From: Bradyrhizobium huanghuaihaiense
Lineage (GTDB): Bacteria; Pseudomonadota; Alphaproteobacteria; Rhizobiales; Xanthobacteraceae
Assembly (NCBI RefSeq): GCF_007830635.1
Contig: NZ_VLLA01000003.1
Coordinates: 186,001 to 250,000, forward strand
Direction: 5' to 3'
DNA: 64,000 nt
Below, in pieces: positions 28,568 to 37,732 of this stretch (positions are counted from its first letter, which is position 1; the number at the start of each line of letters is the position of its first letter). The notes beneath the pieces were generated by a model, which saw nothing but the letters and a program-made list of their open reading frames with translations, was not told where the DNA came from and ran no database searches. A program made the position numbers and the translations under genes.

Positions 28568-29569
28568 GTGATTGATCAGAAATGGAACGTGATGGTCACC
28601 GGCGGCGCCGGCTATGTCGGCAGCGTGCTGGTTCCCCAGTTGCTCGCGGCAGGCCACAAGGTCACGGTGCTCGACCTGTTCATGTACGGTGAAAACGTCT
28701 TCGACGCCGTCCGTGACAACCCCAATTTGCGCCTGATCAAGGGCGACATCCGCGACGAGGCCGCGATCAACGAAGCGCTGCGCGGCAACAATGCGGTGAT
28801 CCACCTCGCCTGTATTTCCAACGACCCCTCGTTCGAGCTCGATCCGACGCTCGGCAAGTCCATCAACTACGACTGCTTCCGGCCGATGGTGCGCGCGGCG
28901 AAGAAGGCCGGCATCAAGCGCTTCATCTACGCGTCCTCCTCCAGCGTCTACGGCATCAAGGACGAAGCCGAGGTGACGGAGGAGCTGTCCTGCGAGCCGC
29001 TCACCGACTATTCCAAGTTCAAGGCGATGTGCGAGACCGACCTTGCCGACGAAGCCGCATCCGGGTTCGTCACGTGCACCGTGCGTCCAGCCACCGTCTG
29101 CGGCTACGCACCGCGGCAACGGCTCGACGTCGTCGTCAACATCCTGACCAACCTTGCGGTCAACACCGGCCGCATCCGCGTGTTCGGCGGAACGCAGCGC
29201 CGGCCCAACCTGCATATCCGGGACATGTCGGCGGCCTATCTGTTCCTGCTCCAGCAGGACGACGCGAAGATCGACGGCAAGACCTACAATATCGGCTACG
29301 AGAACCACTCGCTGATGAAGATCGCCGACATCGTCAAGTCGGTGGTCGGCAACAACGTCGACATCGCGGTCGAGCCGACCGACGATCTGCGCTCGTATCA
29401 CGTCTCTTCGGAAAAGATCCGCCGCGAGCTCGGATTTGCGCCGACACACACGATCGAGCAGGCCGTGTCGGGTCTGGTGGACGCCTTCAAGACCGGCCGT
29501 CTGCCGAACTCGCTCAACGACCCCCGGTACTTCAACATCAAGATGATGCAGAATATCAGCCTGAAGTGA
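28568..29569 (+). CDS. NAD-dependent epimerase/dehydratase, extended SDR (second copy type)
   Basis: 333 residues from a GTG at 28568, with GGAGAA just upstream. TGGAGYVG (residues 11-18) binds NAD and YSKFK (Tyr148, Lys152) is the catalytic pair. It belongs to the same superfamily as the enzyme at 25,863, but the sequences are clearly diverged, so it probably acts on a different intermediate. Its TGA overlaps the GTG of the next gene. Confidence 0.87.
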   Translation: MIDQKWNVMVTGGAGYVGSVLVPQLLAAGHKVTVLDLFMYGENVFDAVRDNPNLRLIKGDIRDEAAINEALRGNNAVIHLACISNDPSFELDPTLGKSINYDCFRPMVRAAKKAGIKRFIYASSSSVYGIKDEAEVTEELSCEPLTDYSKFKAMCETDLADEAASGFVTCTVRPATVCGYAPRQRLDVVVNILTNLAVNTGRIRVFGGTQRRPNLHIRDMSAAYLFLLQQDDAKIDGKTYNIGYENHSLMKIADIVKSVVGNNVDIAVEPTDDLRSYHVSSEKIRRELGFAPTHTIEQAVSGLVDAFKTGRLPNSLNDPRYFNIKMMQNISLK

Positions 29570-30186
29570 GCGGCGTGCGGATCGGCATCGATTTCGACAA
29601 CACGATCATCTGCTACGACAAGGTCTTTGCCGCCGCGGCGCGTCAGCGCGACCTGGTGCCGGAGGGCTGGGAGGGGCTGAAGACCGATGTGCGGGATTAC
29701 TTGAGATCCCGCACCGGCGGCGAGCTCGCCTGGCAAGGCCTGCAAGGCTTCGTCTACGGCAAGGGCATTGGCGGCGCCGAAATCTATCCGGGCGTGCGGG
29801 AATTCCTGGCGGCGTGCAGACAGGCCGGTGCGAAGGTGTACGTCGTCAGCCACAAGACCCGATTCGGTCATCAGGATCCGGACCGTACCGATTTGCGCGA
29901 AGCCGCGCGCGGCTGGCTGCGCGGAGCCGGCCTGATCGACGCCGCGGATGCAGCGGTGGCTGCCGGCGATGTCTACTTCGAGGACACGATGGCGGCCAAG
30001 GTCGACAGGCTCGTGGGCCTGGAGCTCGACATCTTCATCGACGATCTCGTCGAGGTCTTCGAGCAACCGCATTTCCCGAAGGGCACGCGATCGATCCTGT
30101 TCACGCGCTCGCAATCCCCGCACCCCGGACATTGCAAGCCGATCGCGACATGGGCTGCCATCCGCGACGAGGTGTTTGCGGCATGA
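29566..30186 (+). CDS. HAD-superfamily hydrolase
   Basis: 206 residues from GTG 29566, which overlaps the previous stop (GTGA). The catalytic motif is IGIDFDNTI (Asp9, Asp11). KVYVVSHKT fits HAD motif II and FIDDLVEVF resembles the acidic motif IV. By position it is the likely phosphatase step after sugar kinase action, as GmhB is in heptose synthesis, though it is not GmhB by obvious sequence. Another GTG at 29575 is a possible start. The stop overlaps the next ATG (ATGA). Confidence 0.8.
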   Translation: MSGVRIGIDFDNTIICYDKVFAAAARQRDLVPEGWEGLKTDVRDYLRSRTGGELAWQGLQGFVYGKGIGGAEIYPGVREFLAACRQAGAKVYVVSHKTRFGHQDPDRTDLREAARGWLRGAGLIDAADAAVAAGDVYFEDTMAAKVDRLVGLELDIFIDDLVEVFEQPHFPKGTRSILFTRSQSPHPGHCKPIATWAAIRDEVFAA

Positions 30187-31220
30187 GCGAACCGGACATC
30201 AGCGCAATGGACGCGATGGCGATCGGCAGCCGCCTGGCGGGCGCCCCCGTTGCTGCCGTCCAACCGGCGCGGTCCGGCGGCAACAACCGGGTGTTTCGGC
30301 TCGAGATGGCAAAGGGACCGGCCCTTGCCCTCAAGCATTATCCGTCCGACGGGCGCGATCGCCTGGGACAGGAATATGACGCGCTGTCGTTTCTGTCGCG
30401 CCACAGCATCATGTGGACACCGCACCCGGTCGCCAAGGATGAGGATGCGTTCTGCGCGCTGTATCAATGGTTCGACGGCGAAGCGGCGGTGCTGCGCCCC
30501 CAGGACGGCGATGCCGATCAGCTGGCCGATTTCCTGATCGAGCTGCAGAAACTGCGCGACGCCGACGGCGCGCAGACGTTGCGCGACGCCTCGGCCAGCA
30601 TCTTCTCGCCCGAGGAGGCGATCGCCCAGTACGAGCAGCGCCTGGACGGACTGAGGCGGGCCTCGGACGATCATCCGGACCTGCGCGCATTCGTCGACGG
30701 CAGCCTGGTGCCCAGCACGTCCATCGCGATCCGAAAGCTGCGCCTGCGCTATGCGGAACTCGGCCGCAATCCCGCAGCAGACCTTGCGCCCGCGCATCGC
30801 GCGTTGAGCCCGTCCGATTTCGGTCTGCACAATGCCCTGCGCGGCGAAGACGGCCGGCTGCGATTCATCGACTTCGAGTATTTCGGCTGGGACGATCCGG
30901 TCAAGCTCGTGTCCGACACCGCGCTTCACCCCGGCAGCGATCTGCCCGAAGCCAAAGCAAATCGGTTGACCGAACGCCTCACGCAAGCTTTCGCGGCTAG
31001 GGATGACGCGTTTGCGATCCGTCGTGACGTACTGTATCCTGTGTTCGGGGCGATCTGGTGCCTGATTGTCCTGAATGCTTATTTGCCGGAAAGCCGCTCC
31101 CGACGCGCATTGGCCGCGCAAGGTGGCGATCTGACGGTCCGCCTTGCTGGTCAGCTCGACAAAGCGCGCCGGCTCCACCAAACGATTTGCCAACGTGATC
31201 CAGACCTCACCCCACGCTGA
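30183..31220 (+). CDS. Aminoglycoside-phosphotransferase-like kinase
   Basis: A 345-residue protein of the APH/choline-kinase fold. The nucleotide loop region is PARSGGNNRVFRLE, LALKHYP holds the ATP-binding lysine, and the catalytic loop is LSPSDFGLHNAL, where Asp and Asn are kept but the usual leading His is Ser. The metal motif is FIDFEYFGWDDP. It is more likely a small-molecule or sugar kinase of the pathway than a drug-resistance gene. The ATG overlaps the HAD stop. Confidence 0.8.
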   Translation: MSEPDISAMDAMAIGSRLAGAPVAAVQPARSGGNNRVFRLEMAKGPALALKHYPSDGRDRLGQEYDALSFLSRHSIMWTPHPVAKDEDAFCALYQWFDGEAAVLRPQDGDADQLADFLIELQKLRDADGAQTLRDASASIFSPEEAIAQYEQRLDGLRRASDDHPDLRAFVDGSLVPSTSIAIRKLRLRYAELGRNPAADLAPAHRALSPSDFGLHNALRGEDGRLRFIDFEYFGWDDPVKLVSDTALHPGSDLPEAKANRLTERLTQAFAARDDAFAIRRDVLYPVFGAIWCLIVLNAYLPESRSRRALAAQGGDLTVRLAGQLDKARRLHQTICQRDPDLTPR

Positions 31221-32043
31221 AGCCGCCCTCACCTGCACGCTGGACGAGCGCAGCCTTTATTTGCGCCGCCTGGTGCTCGGTTCTGTCCGTTCCGCGGGAC
31301 GCGGACATGTCGGACCTGCCCTGTCGCTGATCGAGATGGTCCGCGTGCTCTACGACGACGTTTTGCGGATCGATCCGAAGAACCCGCGCGATCCCGATCG
31401 CGACCGCGCCATCCTCAGCAAGGGACACGGGTGTCTGGCGCTCTATGCGCTGCTGGCCGATCGCGGCTTCTTCCCGCTGTCGGAGCTCGACGGCTTTTGC
31501 GGCCCCGACAGCATCCTGGGCGGACATCCCGAATACGGCATGGTGCCGGGGGTCGAGGCGTCGACCGGCGCGCTCGGGCATGGCCTGTCGATCGGCGTCG
31601 GCCTTGCGCTTGCCGCACGCATGCGCGAGCGCAGCTACCGGACCTTCGTCCTGCTCGGCGACGGCGAGATCAACGAGGGATCGGTGTGGGAAGCTGCGAT
31701 GGGCGCGGCCAAGCACGGGCTCGACAACCTGGTCGCGCTGATCGACTACAACAAGCTCCAGAGCTACGGGCCTACCGACTACGTGCTGCCGCTGGAGCCG
31801 CTCGCGGACAAGTGGCGCAGCTTCGGCTTCGCCGTGCAGGAGGTCAACGGCCACGACGTCGGCGCCCTGCGCACCGTGCTGAAGCAGATCCCGGCCGTTG
31901 CGGGCAAGCCCACCGCCATCATCTGCCATACCGTCAAGGGTAAGGGACTTCCGGCTGCGGAATCCAACGCCGATTGGCATCACAAGAACAAGCTGACCGA
32001 CAGCGAGCTCGACGCCATTCGCGTTGCTGTCGGCGATTTTTGA
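31195..32043 (+). CDS. Transketolase, N-terminal (TPP-binding) subunit
   Basis: About 282 residues. It carries the thiamine-diphosphate motif LLGDGEINEGSVWEAA followed by ALIDYNKLQ, and GRGHVGPALSLIEM matching the transketolase N-terminus. It works with the next gene as a split transketolase, a form seen in sugar-biosynthesis clusters where two-carbon units are moved to or from keto-sugars. A GTG at 31195, overlapping the kinase gene by 26 nt, is the best start; the exact start is uncertain. Confidence 0.88.
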   Translation: MIQTSPHAEAALTCTLDERSLYLRRLVLGSVRSAGRGHVGPALSLIEMVRVLYDDVLRIDPKNPRDPDRDRAILSKGHGCLALYALLADRGFFPLSELDGFCGPDSILGGHPEYGMVPGVEASTGALGHGLSIGVGLALAARMRERSYRTFVLLGDGEINEGSVWEAAMGAAKHGLDNLVALIDYNKLQSYGPTDYVLPLEPLADKWRSFGFAVQEVNGHDVGALRTVLKQIPAVAGKPTAIICHTVKGKGLPAAESNADWHHKNKLTDSELDAIRVAVGDF

Positions 32044-32053
32044 TCGGCTCCCC

Positions 32054-33013
32054 ATGCGCAACACCGCGATGAACATGGTCCACAAGCTCGCCGCGCGCGA
32101 CGAGCGTGTGCTTTACATCGGCTCCGATCCCGGCGCCGGCACGCTGCGCGCGATGAGCAAGGAGTTTCCCAAGCGCCACCTGATCGAGGGCATCTCGGAA
32201 GCGCACATCATCGGCATGTCGGCCGGCCTCGCGATGGAAGGCTTCGTGCCCTACGTCAACACCATCGCGACCTTCCTGACGCGTCGCTGTTACGAGCAGG
32301 TCGCGGTCGATCTCTGCCTGCACAATCTGCCGGTGCGGCTGATCGCCAACGGCGGCGGCCTCGTCTATGCGCCACTCGGCCCCACCCACCAGGCGATCGA
32401 GGACATCGCCATCATGCGGGCGCTGCCGAACATGACGGTGATCTGCCCGTGCGACGCCGACGAGGCGGCGCGCATGATGGAGCAGACGCTGGACTGGAAG
32501 GGCCCGATCTACATCCGGCTCGGCAAGGGCGGCGACGCCATCGTCTCCAAGGCCGAGCACGGCTTCGAGATCGGCAAGGCCATCCCGATGCGGCCGCCCG
32601 GCGACGTCCTCATGGTCACCACCGGCATCATGCTCCAGCGCGCCCTCGCCGCGGCCGACCTGCTGGCCGCGCAAGGCGTTCGCGCCGGCATCCTGCACAT
32701 GCACACCGTGAAGCCGCTCGACACCGAGGCGCTGCTGCAGGCGGTGCGCGCCACACGCCTGCTGGTGACGCTCGAGGAGCACGTCCCCTCCGGCGGCCTC
32801 GGCAGCGCGGTCGCGGAGACGCTGATCGACAAGCTCGGATCCGGCCTGCCCGCCATGCTGCGGCTGTCGCTGCCGGATCGCTTCATGCACAATTACGGCT
32901 CGCAGGACTCGCTGCTGAAGAAGCACGGGCTCTCCGCCAACGCCATTGCGACCTCGATCGAGCATGCGCTCGCGGCGTCGCGCACCTCCTCTCCTCAACT
33001 CCATTCCACCTGA
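32054..33013 (+). CDS. Transketolase, C-terminal (pyrimidine-binding) subunit
   Basis: 319 residues from ATG 32054, ten nt after the partner stop. It matches the pyrimidine-binding and C-terminal domains of transketolase/DXP-synthase-like enzymes: LIEGISEAHIIGMSAGLAMEG contains the catalytic Glu region, and GPIYIRLGKGGD and VTLEEHVPSGGLGSAV are typical of the last domain. Together with the upstream gene it makes one functional enzyme. Fission rather than frameshift is indicated by separate stops and starts. Confidence 0.88.
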   Translation: MRNTAMNMVHKLAARDERVLYIGSDPGAGTLRAMSKEFPKRHLIEGISEAHIIGMSAGLAMEGFVPYVNTIATFLTRRCYEQVAVDLCLHNLPVRLIANGGGLVYAPLGPTHQAIEDIAIMRALPNMTVICPCDADEAARMMEQTLDWKGPIYIRLGKGGDAIVSKAEHGFEIGKAIPMRPPGDVLMVTTGIMLQRALAAADLLAAQGVRAGILHMHTVKPLDTEALLQAVRATRLLVTLEEHVPSGGLGSAVAETLIDKLGSGLPAMLRLSLPDRFMHNYGSQDSLLKKHGLSANAIATSIEHALAASRTSSPQLHST

Positions 33014-33021
33014 CGGGCCAC

Positions 33022-34128
33022 ATGTACGACGTTCGATATTCCTATCTGCTCGAGCAATTCGCCGATCCCGCACCGATCCTCGCCGAGATCGGCCGCCTGG
33101 TGGCGACCGGTGACTTCACCCTTGGCAAGCCCGTCGCCGAATTCGAGAAGCGCTTTGCCGAGCTGATCGGCGTGCGTCACGCCATCGGCGTCGGATCAGG
33201 CACCGATGCACTCAAGCTGCCGCTCAAGGCGCTCGGCATCGGCCATGGCGACGAGGTCATCACCGCCGCCAACACCTTCATCGCCACGGTCGGCGCGATC
33301 GCAGAGACCGGCGCGACGCCGGTGCTGGTCGACTGCGACGATTCCTTCTGCATGAACGTCGACTACGTCGAGGCCGCGATCACTGAGAAGACCAAGGCGA
33401 TCATGCCGGTCCAGTTGACCGGCGAGGTCACCGACATGGGCAAGCTGATGGCGATCGCCCAGCGCCACAACCTCCCCGTGGTCGAGGATGCCTGCCAGGG
33501 CATTCTGTCCGAGTTCGCCGGAAAGCGGTCCGGCACCCACGGCATCGCGGCCGGCTTCTCCCTGCATCCACTCAAGAACCTCAACGTCTGGGGCGATGCC
33601 GGTGTCGTCGTCACCAATGACGACGGCATGAACGAGAAGCTCCGCCTGATCCGCAACCACGGCATGAAGAACCGCGACGAGATCGCGATCCTCGGCTGCA
33701 ACTCGCGGCTCGATTCCTTGCAGGCCGTCGTCGGCAACTGGCTGATCGGCCAGACCAGCGAGATCACGCGCCGCCGGATCGAGAACGCGGCCTATTACGA
33801 TGCGGGCCTCGCCGGTCTGCCCGGCCTGCGCGTGCCGCCGCGCCGTCCCAACGTGAAGCACGTCTATCATCTCTACATGGTGTTCGCCGAACGGCGCGAC
33901 GAGCTCTACAAGTACTGCCTGGACAACGGCATCGAGGCCAAGATCCACTATCCGATCCCGCTGTATCAGCAGGAGGGCCTCAAGCATCTCGGTTACGCGC
34001 CGGGCACGTTCCCGGTCACCGACCGCCATGCCAAGGAAGTCATCAGCTTCCCCGTCGATCAGCACCTGACGCGCGCCCAGCAGGACCGCGTCATCGAGAC
34101 CGTCAGGAAGTTCTGCCATGGACGCTGA
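33022..34128 (+). CDS. DegT/DnrJ/EryC1/StrS-family aminotransferase (first copy)
   Basis: A 368-residue PLP-dependent enzyme of the sugar aminotransferase family. The PLP lysine is Lys185 in SLHPLKNLN, preceded by VVEDACQGILSEFAG. It should transaminate a keto-sugar nucleotide, although some members are dehydratases. The ATG at 33022 lies 8 nt after the transketolase stop. The gene overlaps the next, related gene by 11 nt. Confidence 0.9.
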   Translation: MYDVRYSYLLEQFADPAPILAEIGRLVATGDFTLGKPVAEFEKRFAELIGVRHAIGVGSGTDALKLPLKALGIGHGDEVITAANTFIATVGAIAETGATPVLVDCDDSFCMNVDYVEAAITEKTKAIMPVQLTGEVTDMGKLMAIAQRHNLPVVEDACQGILSEFAGKRSGTHGIAAGFSLHPLKNLNVWGDAGVVVTNDDGMNEKLRLIRNHGMKNRDEIAILGCNSRLDSLQAVVGNWLIGQTSEITRRRIENAAYYDAGLAGLPGLRVPPRRPNVKHVYHLYMVFAERRDELYKYCLDNGIEAKIHYPIPLYQQEGLKHLGYAPGTFPVTDRHAKEVISFPVDQHLTRAQQDRVIETVRKFCHGR

Positions 34129-35236
34129 CACCGGCCGCCGGCGCATCGGTTACGTCAATCTTCCCGCGCAGTTCGAGGAAGAGCGCGCCGAGATCATGCA
34201 GGCGGTGGAAGGCGTGTTCCAGCGCGGCGATTTCATCGGCGGAGCGGCGGTCGCAAAGCTCGAGGACGAATTGTCGGCCTATCTCGGCTCGCCGCATGTG
34301 GTGACGCTGAACTCCGGCACCGATGCGCTGATCCTCGCCATGCGGGCGCTCAACATCGGTCCCGGCGACGAGGTCATCACCCCGCCGAATTCGTTCGTGG
34401 CTTCGACCGCAGCGATCATCGCGGTCGGCGCCACGCCGGTCTTTGCGGACGTGCTGCCGGACCAGAATATCGATCCGGCCGCCGTCGAGGCGGCCGTCAC
34501 GCCGCGCACCAAGGCGATCATGCCGGTGCATCTGACCGGGCGTATGGCCGACATGAACCCGCTGATGGCGATCGCGAGCAAGCACGCTCTCGCCGTGATC
34601 GAGGACAGCGCGCAGGCCGTCGGCTCGACCTATGACGGGCGCATGAGCGGCACCATCGGAACGTTCGGCTGCTTCTCCGCGCATCCGCTGAAGAATCTCA
34701 ATGCCGCGGGGGATGCAGGCTTCCTCGTCACCGCCGACGCCGAGCTCGCCGCACGAATCCGCCGGCTGCGCAATCACGGCCTGATCAACCGCAGCGACGT
34801 CCAGGAATGGGGTCTCGTGTCGCGGCTCGACACGCTGCAGGCCGAGGTGCTTCGCATTCGCCTGCGCCACCTGCCCTCGGTGATCGAACGCCGGCGGCGC
34901 AACGCCGCGCAATATCGCGCCGAGCTCGCGGGCCTGCCGCTGTTCATCCCGCCCTGCCGCAACATCGAGTTCAACACCTTCCACACCTTCGTCGTGCAGA
35001 CCGACCGTCGCAACGATTTCCAGACCTATCTGGCCGATAAGGGCATCGAGACCGCGATCCACTATCCGGTCCCGATCCATCTGCAGCCGGCGGCAGCGCA
35101 TCTGGGTCACGGTCGCGGCGCGTTTCCGGTGACCGAGCGGCAGGCGGACCAGATCCTCACCCTTCCCATCAACCAGTTCCTCTCGGCCGCCGATATCAGC
35201 GATATCTGCGCGACCGCCCGGGAGTACTTCGCATGA
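34118..35236 (+). CDS. DegT/DnrJ/EryC1/StrS-family aminotransferase (second copy)
   Basis: 372 residues, a tandem relative of the preceding gene, with PLP Lys192 in SAHPLKNLN and VIEDSAQAVGSTYDG. Divergence between the two is large, so this is an old duplication or two separate acquisitions, not a recent repeat. Two such enzymes suggest a diamino sugar, or one aminotransferase and one enzyme with another role. It overlaps the following gene by 4 nt. Confidence 0.9.
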   Translation: MDADTGRRRIGYVNLPAQFEEERAEIMQAVEGVFQRGDFIGGAAVAKLEDELSAYLGSPHVVTLNSGTDALILAMRALNIGPGDEVITPPNSFVASTAAIIAVGATPVFADVLPDQNIDPAAVEAAVTPRTKAIMPVHLTGRMADMNPLMAIASKHALAVIEDSAQAVGSTYDGRMSGTIGTFGCFSAHPLKNLNAAGDAGFLVTADAELAARIRRLRNHGLINRSDVQEWGLVSRLDTLQAEVLRIRLRHLPSVIERRRRNAAQYRAELAGLPLFIPPCRNIEFNTFHTFVVQTDRRNDFQTYLADKGIETAIHYPVPIHLQPAAAHLGHGRGAFPVTERQADQILTLPINQFLSAADISDICATAREYFA

Positions 35237-36039
35237 CGGATACGGACTTCCTCGAGGCCGATGAGCAGGCGCTGGCGCAGCGCTTTATCGACAATGGCTT
35301 CGTGACCACGCCGGCTGACGACCGCGCCGGGCTCGACCGCATCCAACGGCACGCCGCAGAACTGGCCGCCGACTATCTGAAGCTGCCGCACAGCAACGAT
35401 CCCTATGCGATGCTCGACAGCATCCATACGCGCGTGAGCGTCGACGATCTCAACGGCCTACGGCTGCACGTCTTCAACGGCCTCAACGCCGAGGCCTGGT
35501 TCCGCCCGACCTATTTCCGCCTGGCTCGCTCGACGATCGAAACGATCGTCGGGAACGAGCTCTGCATGCAGCGCCGCGTCAATCTCAGCATCCAGATGCC
35601 CGGCGACGATTCCTCGCTGCTCGCCACCCATTCCGATGTCTGGTCGGGCGACTCGCCGTTCGAGGTCGTGGTGTGGGTGCCGCTGGTGGATGTCCACCAC
35701 ACCAAAGCGATGTATCTGCTGCCGCCGTCGCTGAACGGCGACATGCAGGACCGGATGGCAAGCCTGCGCAGCGCCGAGGAGCTGTACAAGACCATCAAGC
35801 CCCACGCGACCTTCATCGAGATTCCCTACGGCCACGTGATGCTGTTCAACCAGACCCTGATGCACGGCAATCGCGTGAACGAGGAAGCCGGCACGCGCTG
35901 GAGCATGAACTGCCGGTTCAAGAGCATCATGTCGCCGTACGCGGACAAGCGCTTCGGCGAGTTCTTCGAGCCGATCCTGCTGCGTCCGGCGACGCGCGTC
36001 GGCATGCAGTACAAGCTGCCGGGAGGTTTCCATGGCTGA
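35233..36039 (+). CDS. 2OG-Fe(II) oxygenase of the sporadic carbohydrate cluster type
   Basis: A 268-residue iron/2-oxoglutarate oxygenase. The iron ligands are His133 and Asp135 in THSDVW and His211 in LMHGNRVN, with Arg222 as the likely 2OG anchor. It resembles the NCBIfam sporadic carbohydrate cluster 2OG-Fe(II) oxygenases (recognised from memory, not searched). These occur beside the small protein encoded next and beside split transketolase and DegT genes. It would hydroxylate or otherwise oxidise a sugar. The start overlaps the aminotransferase stop. Confidence 0.82.
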   Translation: MTDTDFLEADEQALAQRFIDNGFVTTPADDRAGLDRIQRHAAELAADYLKLPHSNDPYAMLDSIHTRVSVDDLNGLRLHVFNGLNAEAWFRPTYFRLARSTIETIVGNELCMQRRVNLSIQMPGDDSSLLATHSDVWSGDSPFEVVVWVPLVDVHHTKAMYLLPPSLNGDMQDRMASLRSAEELYKTIKPHATFIEIPYGHVMLFNQTLMHGNRVNEEAGTRWSMNCRFKSIMSPYADKRFGEFFEPILLRPATRVGMQYKLPGGFHG

Positions 36040-36424
36040 GCGAGCCGGCCACCGCGGCTATATCGGCGCCCGGCCGCTGAACGGCAGCCGCACCCCGCAG
36101 CACGTCCAGAACATCGTGATCCGCGACTATGCGCGGCGCAAGAACCTGCAATATCTGCTCAGCGCGGTCGAGCACATCATGCCCGGCAGCTACATGGTGC
36201 TCGAGGACATCCTGGACGAGCTACCTCGCCTGAACGGCCTGATTCTCTACAGCATCTTCATGCTGCCGCCCGACGAGGCGCGGCGGCGGCAGATCTACGA
36301 CCGCGTGCTGCGCGAGGGCTGCGATCTGCACGCGGCCGTCGAAGAGATCACGCTCTCGTCGCCGAAGGACATCCAGGCGGTCGAGGACATCCTGCTCGTC
36401 AACAAATTCGCGACCATCCTGTGA
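36032..36424 (+). CDS. Sporadic carbohydrate cluster protein, LIC12192-like
   Basis: A 130-residue protein beginning MAERAGHRGYIGARPLNGSR, with VQNIVIRDYARRKNLQYLLS and ILYSIFMLP. It matches my memory of a small family of unknown biochemical function found only in certain carbohydrate clusters. It is highly hydrophilic with no signal peptide. It overlaps the oxygenase gene by 8 nt, the expected partner arrangement. No catalytic motif can be assigned. Confidence 0.75.
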   Translation: MAERAGHRGYIGARPLNGSRTPQHVQNIVIRDYARRKNLQYLLSAVEHIMPGSYMVLEDILDELPRLNGLILYSIFMLPPDEARRRQIYDRVLREGCDLHAAVEEITLSSPKDIQAVEDILLVNKFATIL

Positions 36425-36449
36425 CGATGCCGCGATCCGGTTAACGACC

Positions 36450-37115
36450 ATGGCCGAGGTCAACCTGCTCCAGCCGATGCACGCGTCGACCAAGCGGAAC
36501 TACGTTCAGCGCGTGGTCGAGCATGACAAGGCGGAATCGGCGACCGTCGCCCGGCAATGGGGACGCGACTATTGGGACGGCGACCGCCGCTACGGCTATG
36601 GCGGATATCGCTATGACGGAAGGTGGCGCCCGCTCGCCCAGACCCTGATCGACCGCTACGGCATCAAGCCCGGCGTGAGCGTGCTCGACGTCGGTTGCGG
36701 CAAGGGCTATCTGCTCTACGAGTTCACCCAGCTCGTCCCCGACATCACGATCGCCGGCATCGACATCTCCGACTATGGCATCGCCAACGCCAAGGAGGAG
36801 GTGCGGCCACACCTGAGGGTCGGCAGCGCCGTCGAGCTCCCCTACCCCGACCACGGCTTCGATCTCGTCGTGTCGCTCGGCGTGCTGCACAACCTTCCGC
36901 TCGAGGACGTCTTCCGCGCGGTGCCCGAGATCGAACGGGTCGGACGCGGCACCTCGAAATATCTGATGGTGGAATCGTTCCGCAATGAGCGCGAGAAGGC
37001 GAACCTCCTCTACTGGCAGCTCACCTGCCTGAGCTTCCACGGTCCGGAAACATGGGCCTGGATCTACGACAAATGCGGCTATCGGGGCGACCATGGGTTC
37101 ATCTTCTTCGAATGA
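36450..37115 (+). CDS. Class I SAM-dependent methyltransferase
   Basis: 221 residues with the SAM motif VLDVGCGKGY (78-87) and the post motif FDLVVSLGVLHNLP. This fits Methyltransf_11 small-molecule methylases. In this operon it most likely methylates the sugar product or intermediate. It overlaps the start of the cupin gene by 23 nt. Confidence 0.83.
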   Translation: MAEVNLLQPMHASTKRNYVQRVVEHDKAESATVARQWGRDYWDGDRRYGYGGYRYDGRWRPLAQTLIDRYGIKPGVSVLDVGCGKGYLLYEFTQLVPDITIAGIDISDYGIANAKEEVRPHLRVGSAVELPYPDHGFDLVVSLGVLHNLPLEDVFRAVPEIERVGRGTSKYLMVESFRNEREKANLLYWQLTCLSFHGPETWAWIYDKCGYRGDHGFIFFE

Positions 37116-37671
37116 GACGGCGCGTTCGCACCCGCCGACCTCGCTGCGCGCGCAAAATCCGGAAGTCTACTATTCCGACGACGCAATCGTCACCGCGGAC
37201 GATGCCACGATCGCGGAGCTGAAGCGCATCGCCGCCGGCAACCCGCGCCTGCGCAGCCGCCTGTGCACGCATCCCGATCCCGCCTCCGGCCTGCACGAGA
37301 TGCTCATCGTGCATCATCGCGAGGCCTATGTCCGGCCCCACAAGCATCTTGGCAAACCTGAATCGTTTCACGTGATCGAAGGCACCGCGCAGGTCGTGAT
37401 CTTCGAGGACGACGGCCGCATTCGCGATGTGCTCGAGATGGGGCCTTATGGCCAGGGCAAGCGCTGCTATTACCGCATGCCGGAAAAGGTCTTCCACTCG
37501 ATCCTGATCACCTCGGAATGGCTGGTGTTTCACGAAACCACCGCCGGCCCGTTCGACCCCTCCCGCACGGCATTCCCCGATTGGGCGCCTGATGGCAGCG
37601 ATGTGGCCGCCGTGCAGGACTACGTGACAAGGACTGGTACGCTCGCCACCGAGCATCTGGCGAAAAAATAG
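37093..37671 (+). CDS. WbuC-like cupin metalloprotein
   Basis: 192 residues with a single cupin barrel. The metal-binding motif region is VRPHKHLGKPESFHVIEGTAQVVIFEDDG, and a later His is in KVFHSILI. WbuC-family cupins lie in O-antigen clusters, and their reaction is not settled. It is the last clear enzyme of the 25.9-37.7 kb operon. Confidence 0.8.
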   Translation: MGSSSSNETARSHPPTSLRAQNPEVYYSDDAIVTADDATIAELKRIAAGNPRLRSRLCTHPDPASGLHEMLIVHHREAYVRPHKHLGKPESFHVIEGTAQVVIFEDDGRIRDVLEMGPYGQGKRCYYRMPEKVFHSILITSEWLVFHETTAGPFDPSRTAFPDWAPDGSDVAAVQDYVTRTGTLATEHLAKK

Positions 37672-37732
37672 ACTCCGACCGCTATCGCTGCTCGACGATC
37701 CCGCCGCGAATGATCGAGGACGACACCAGCCA

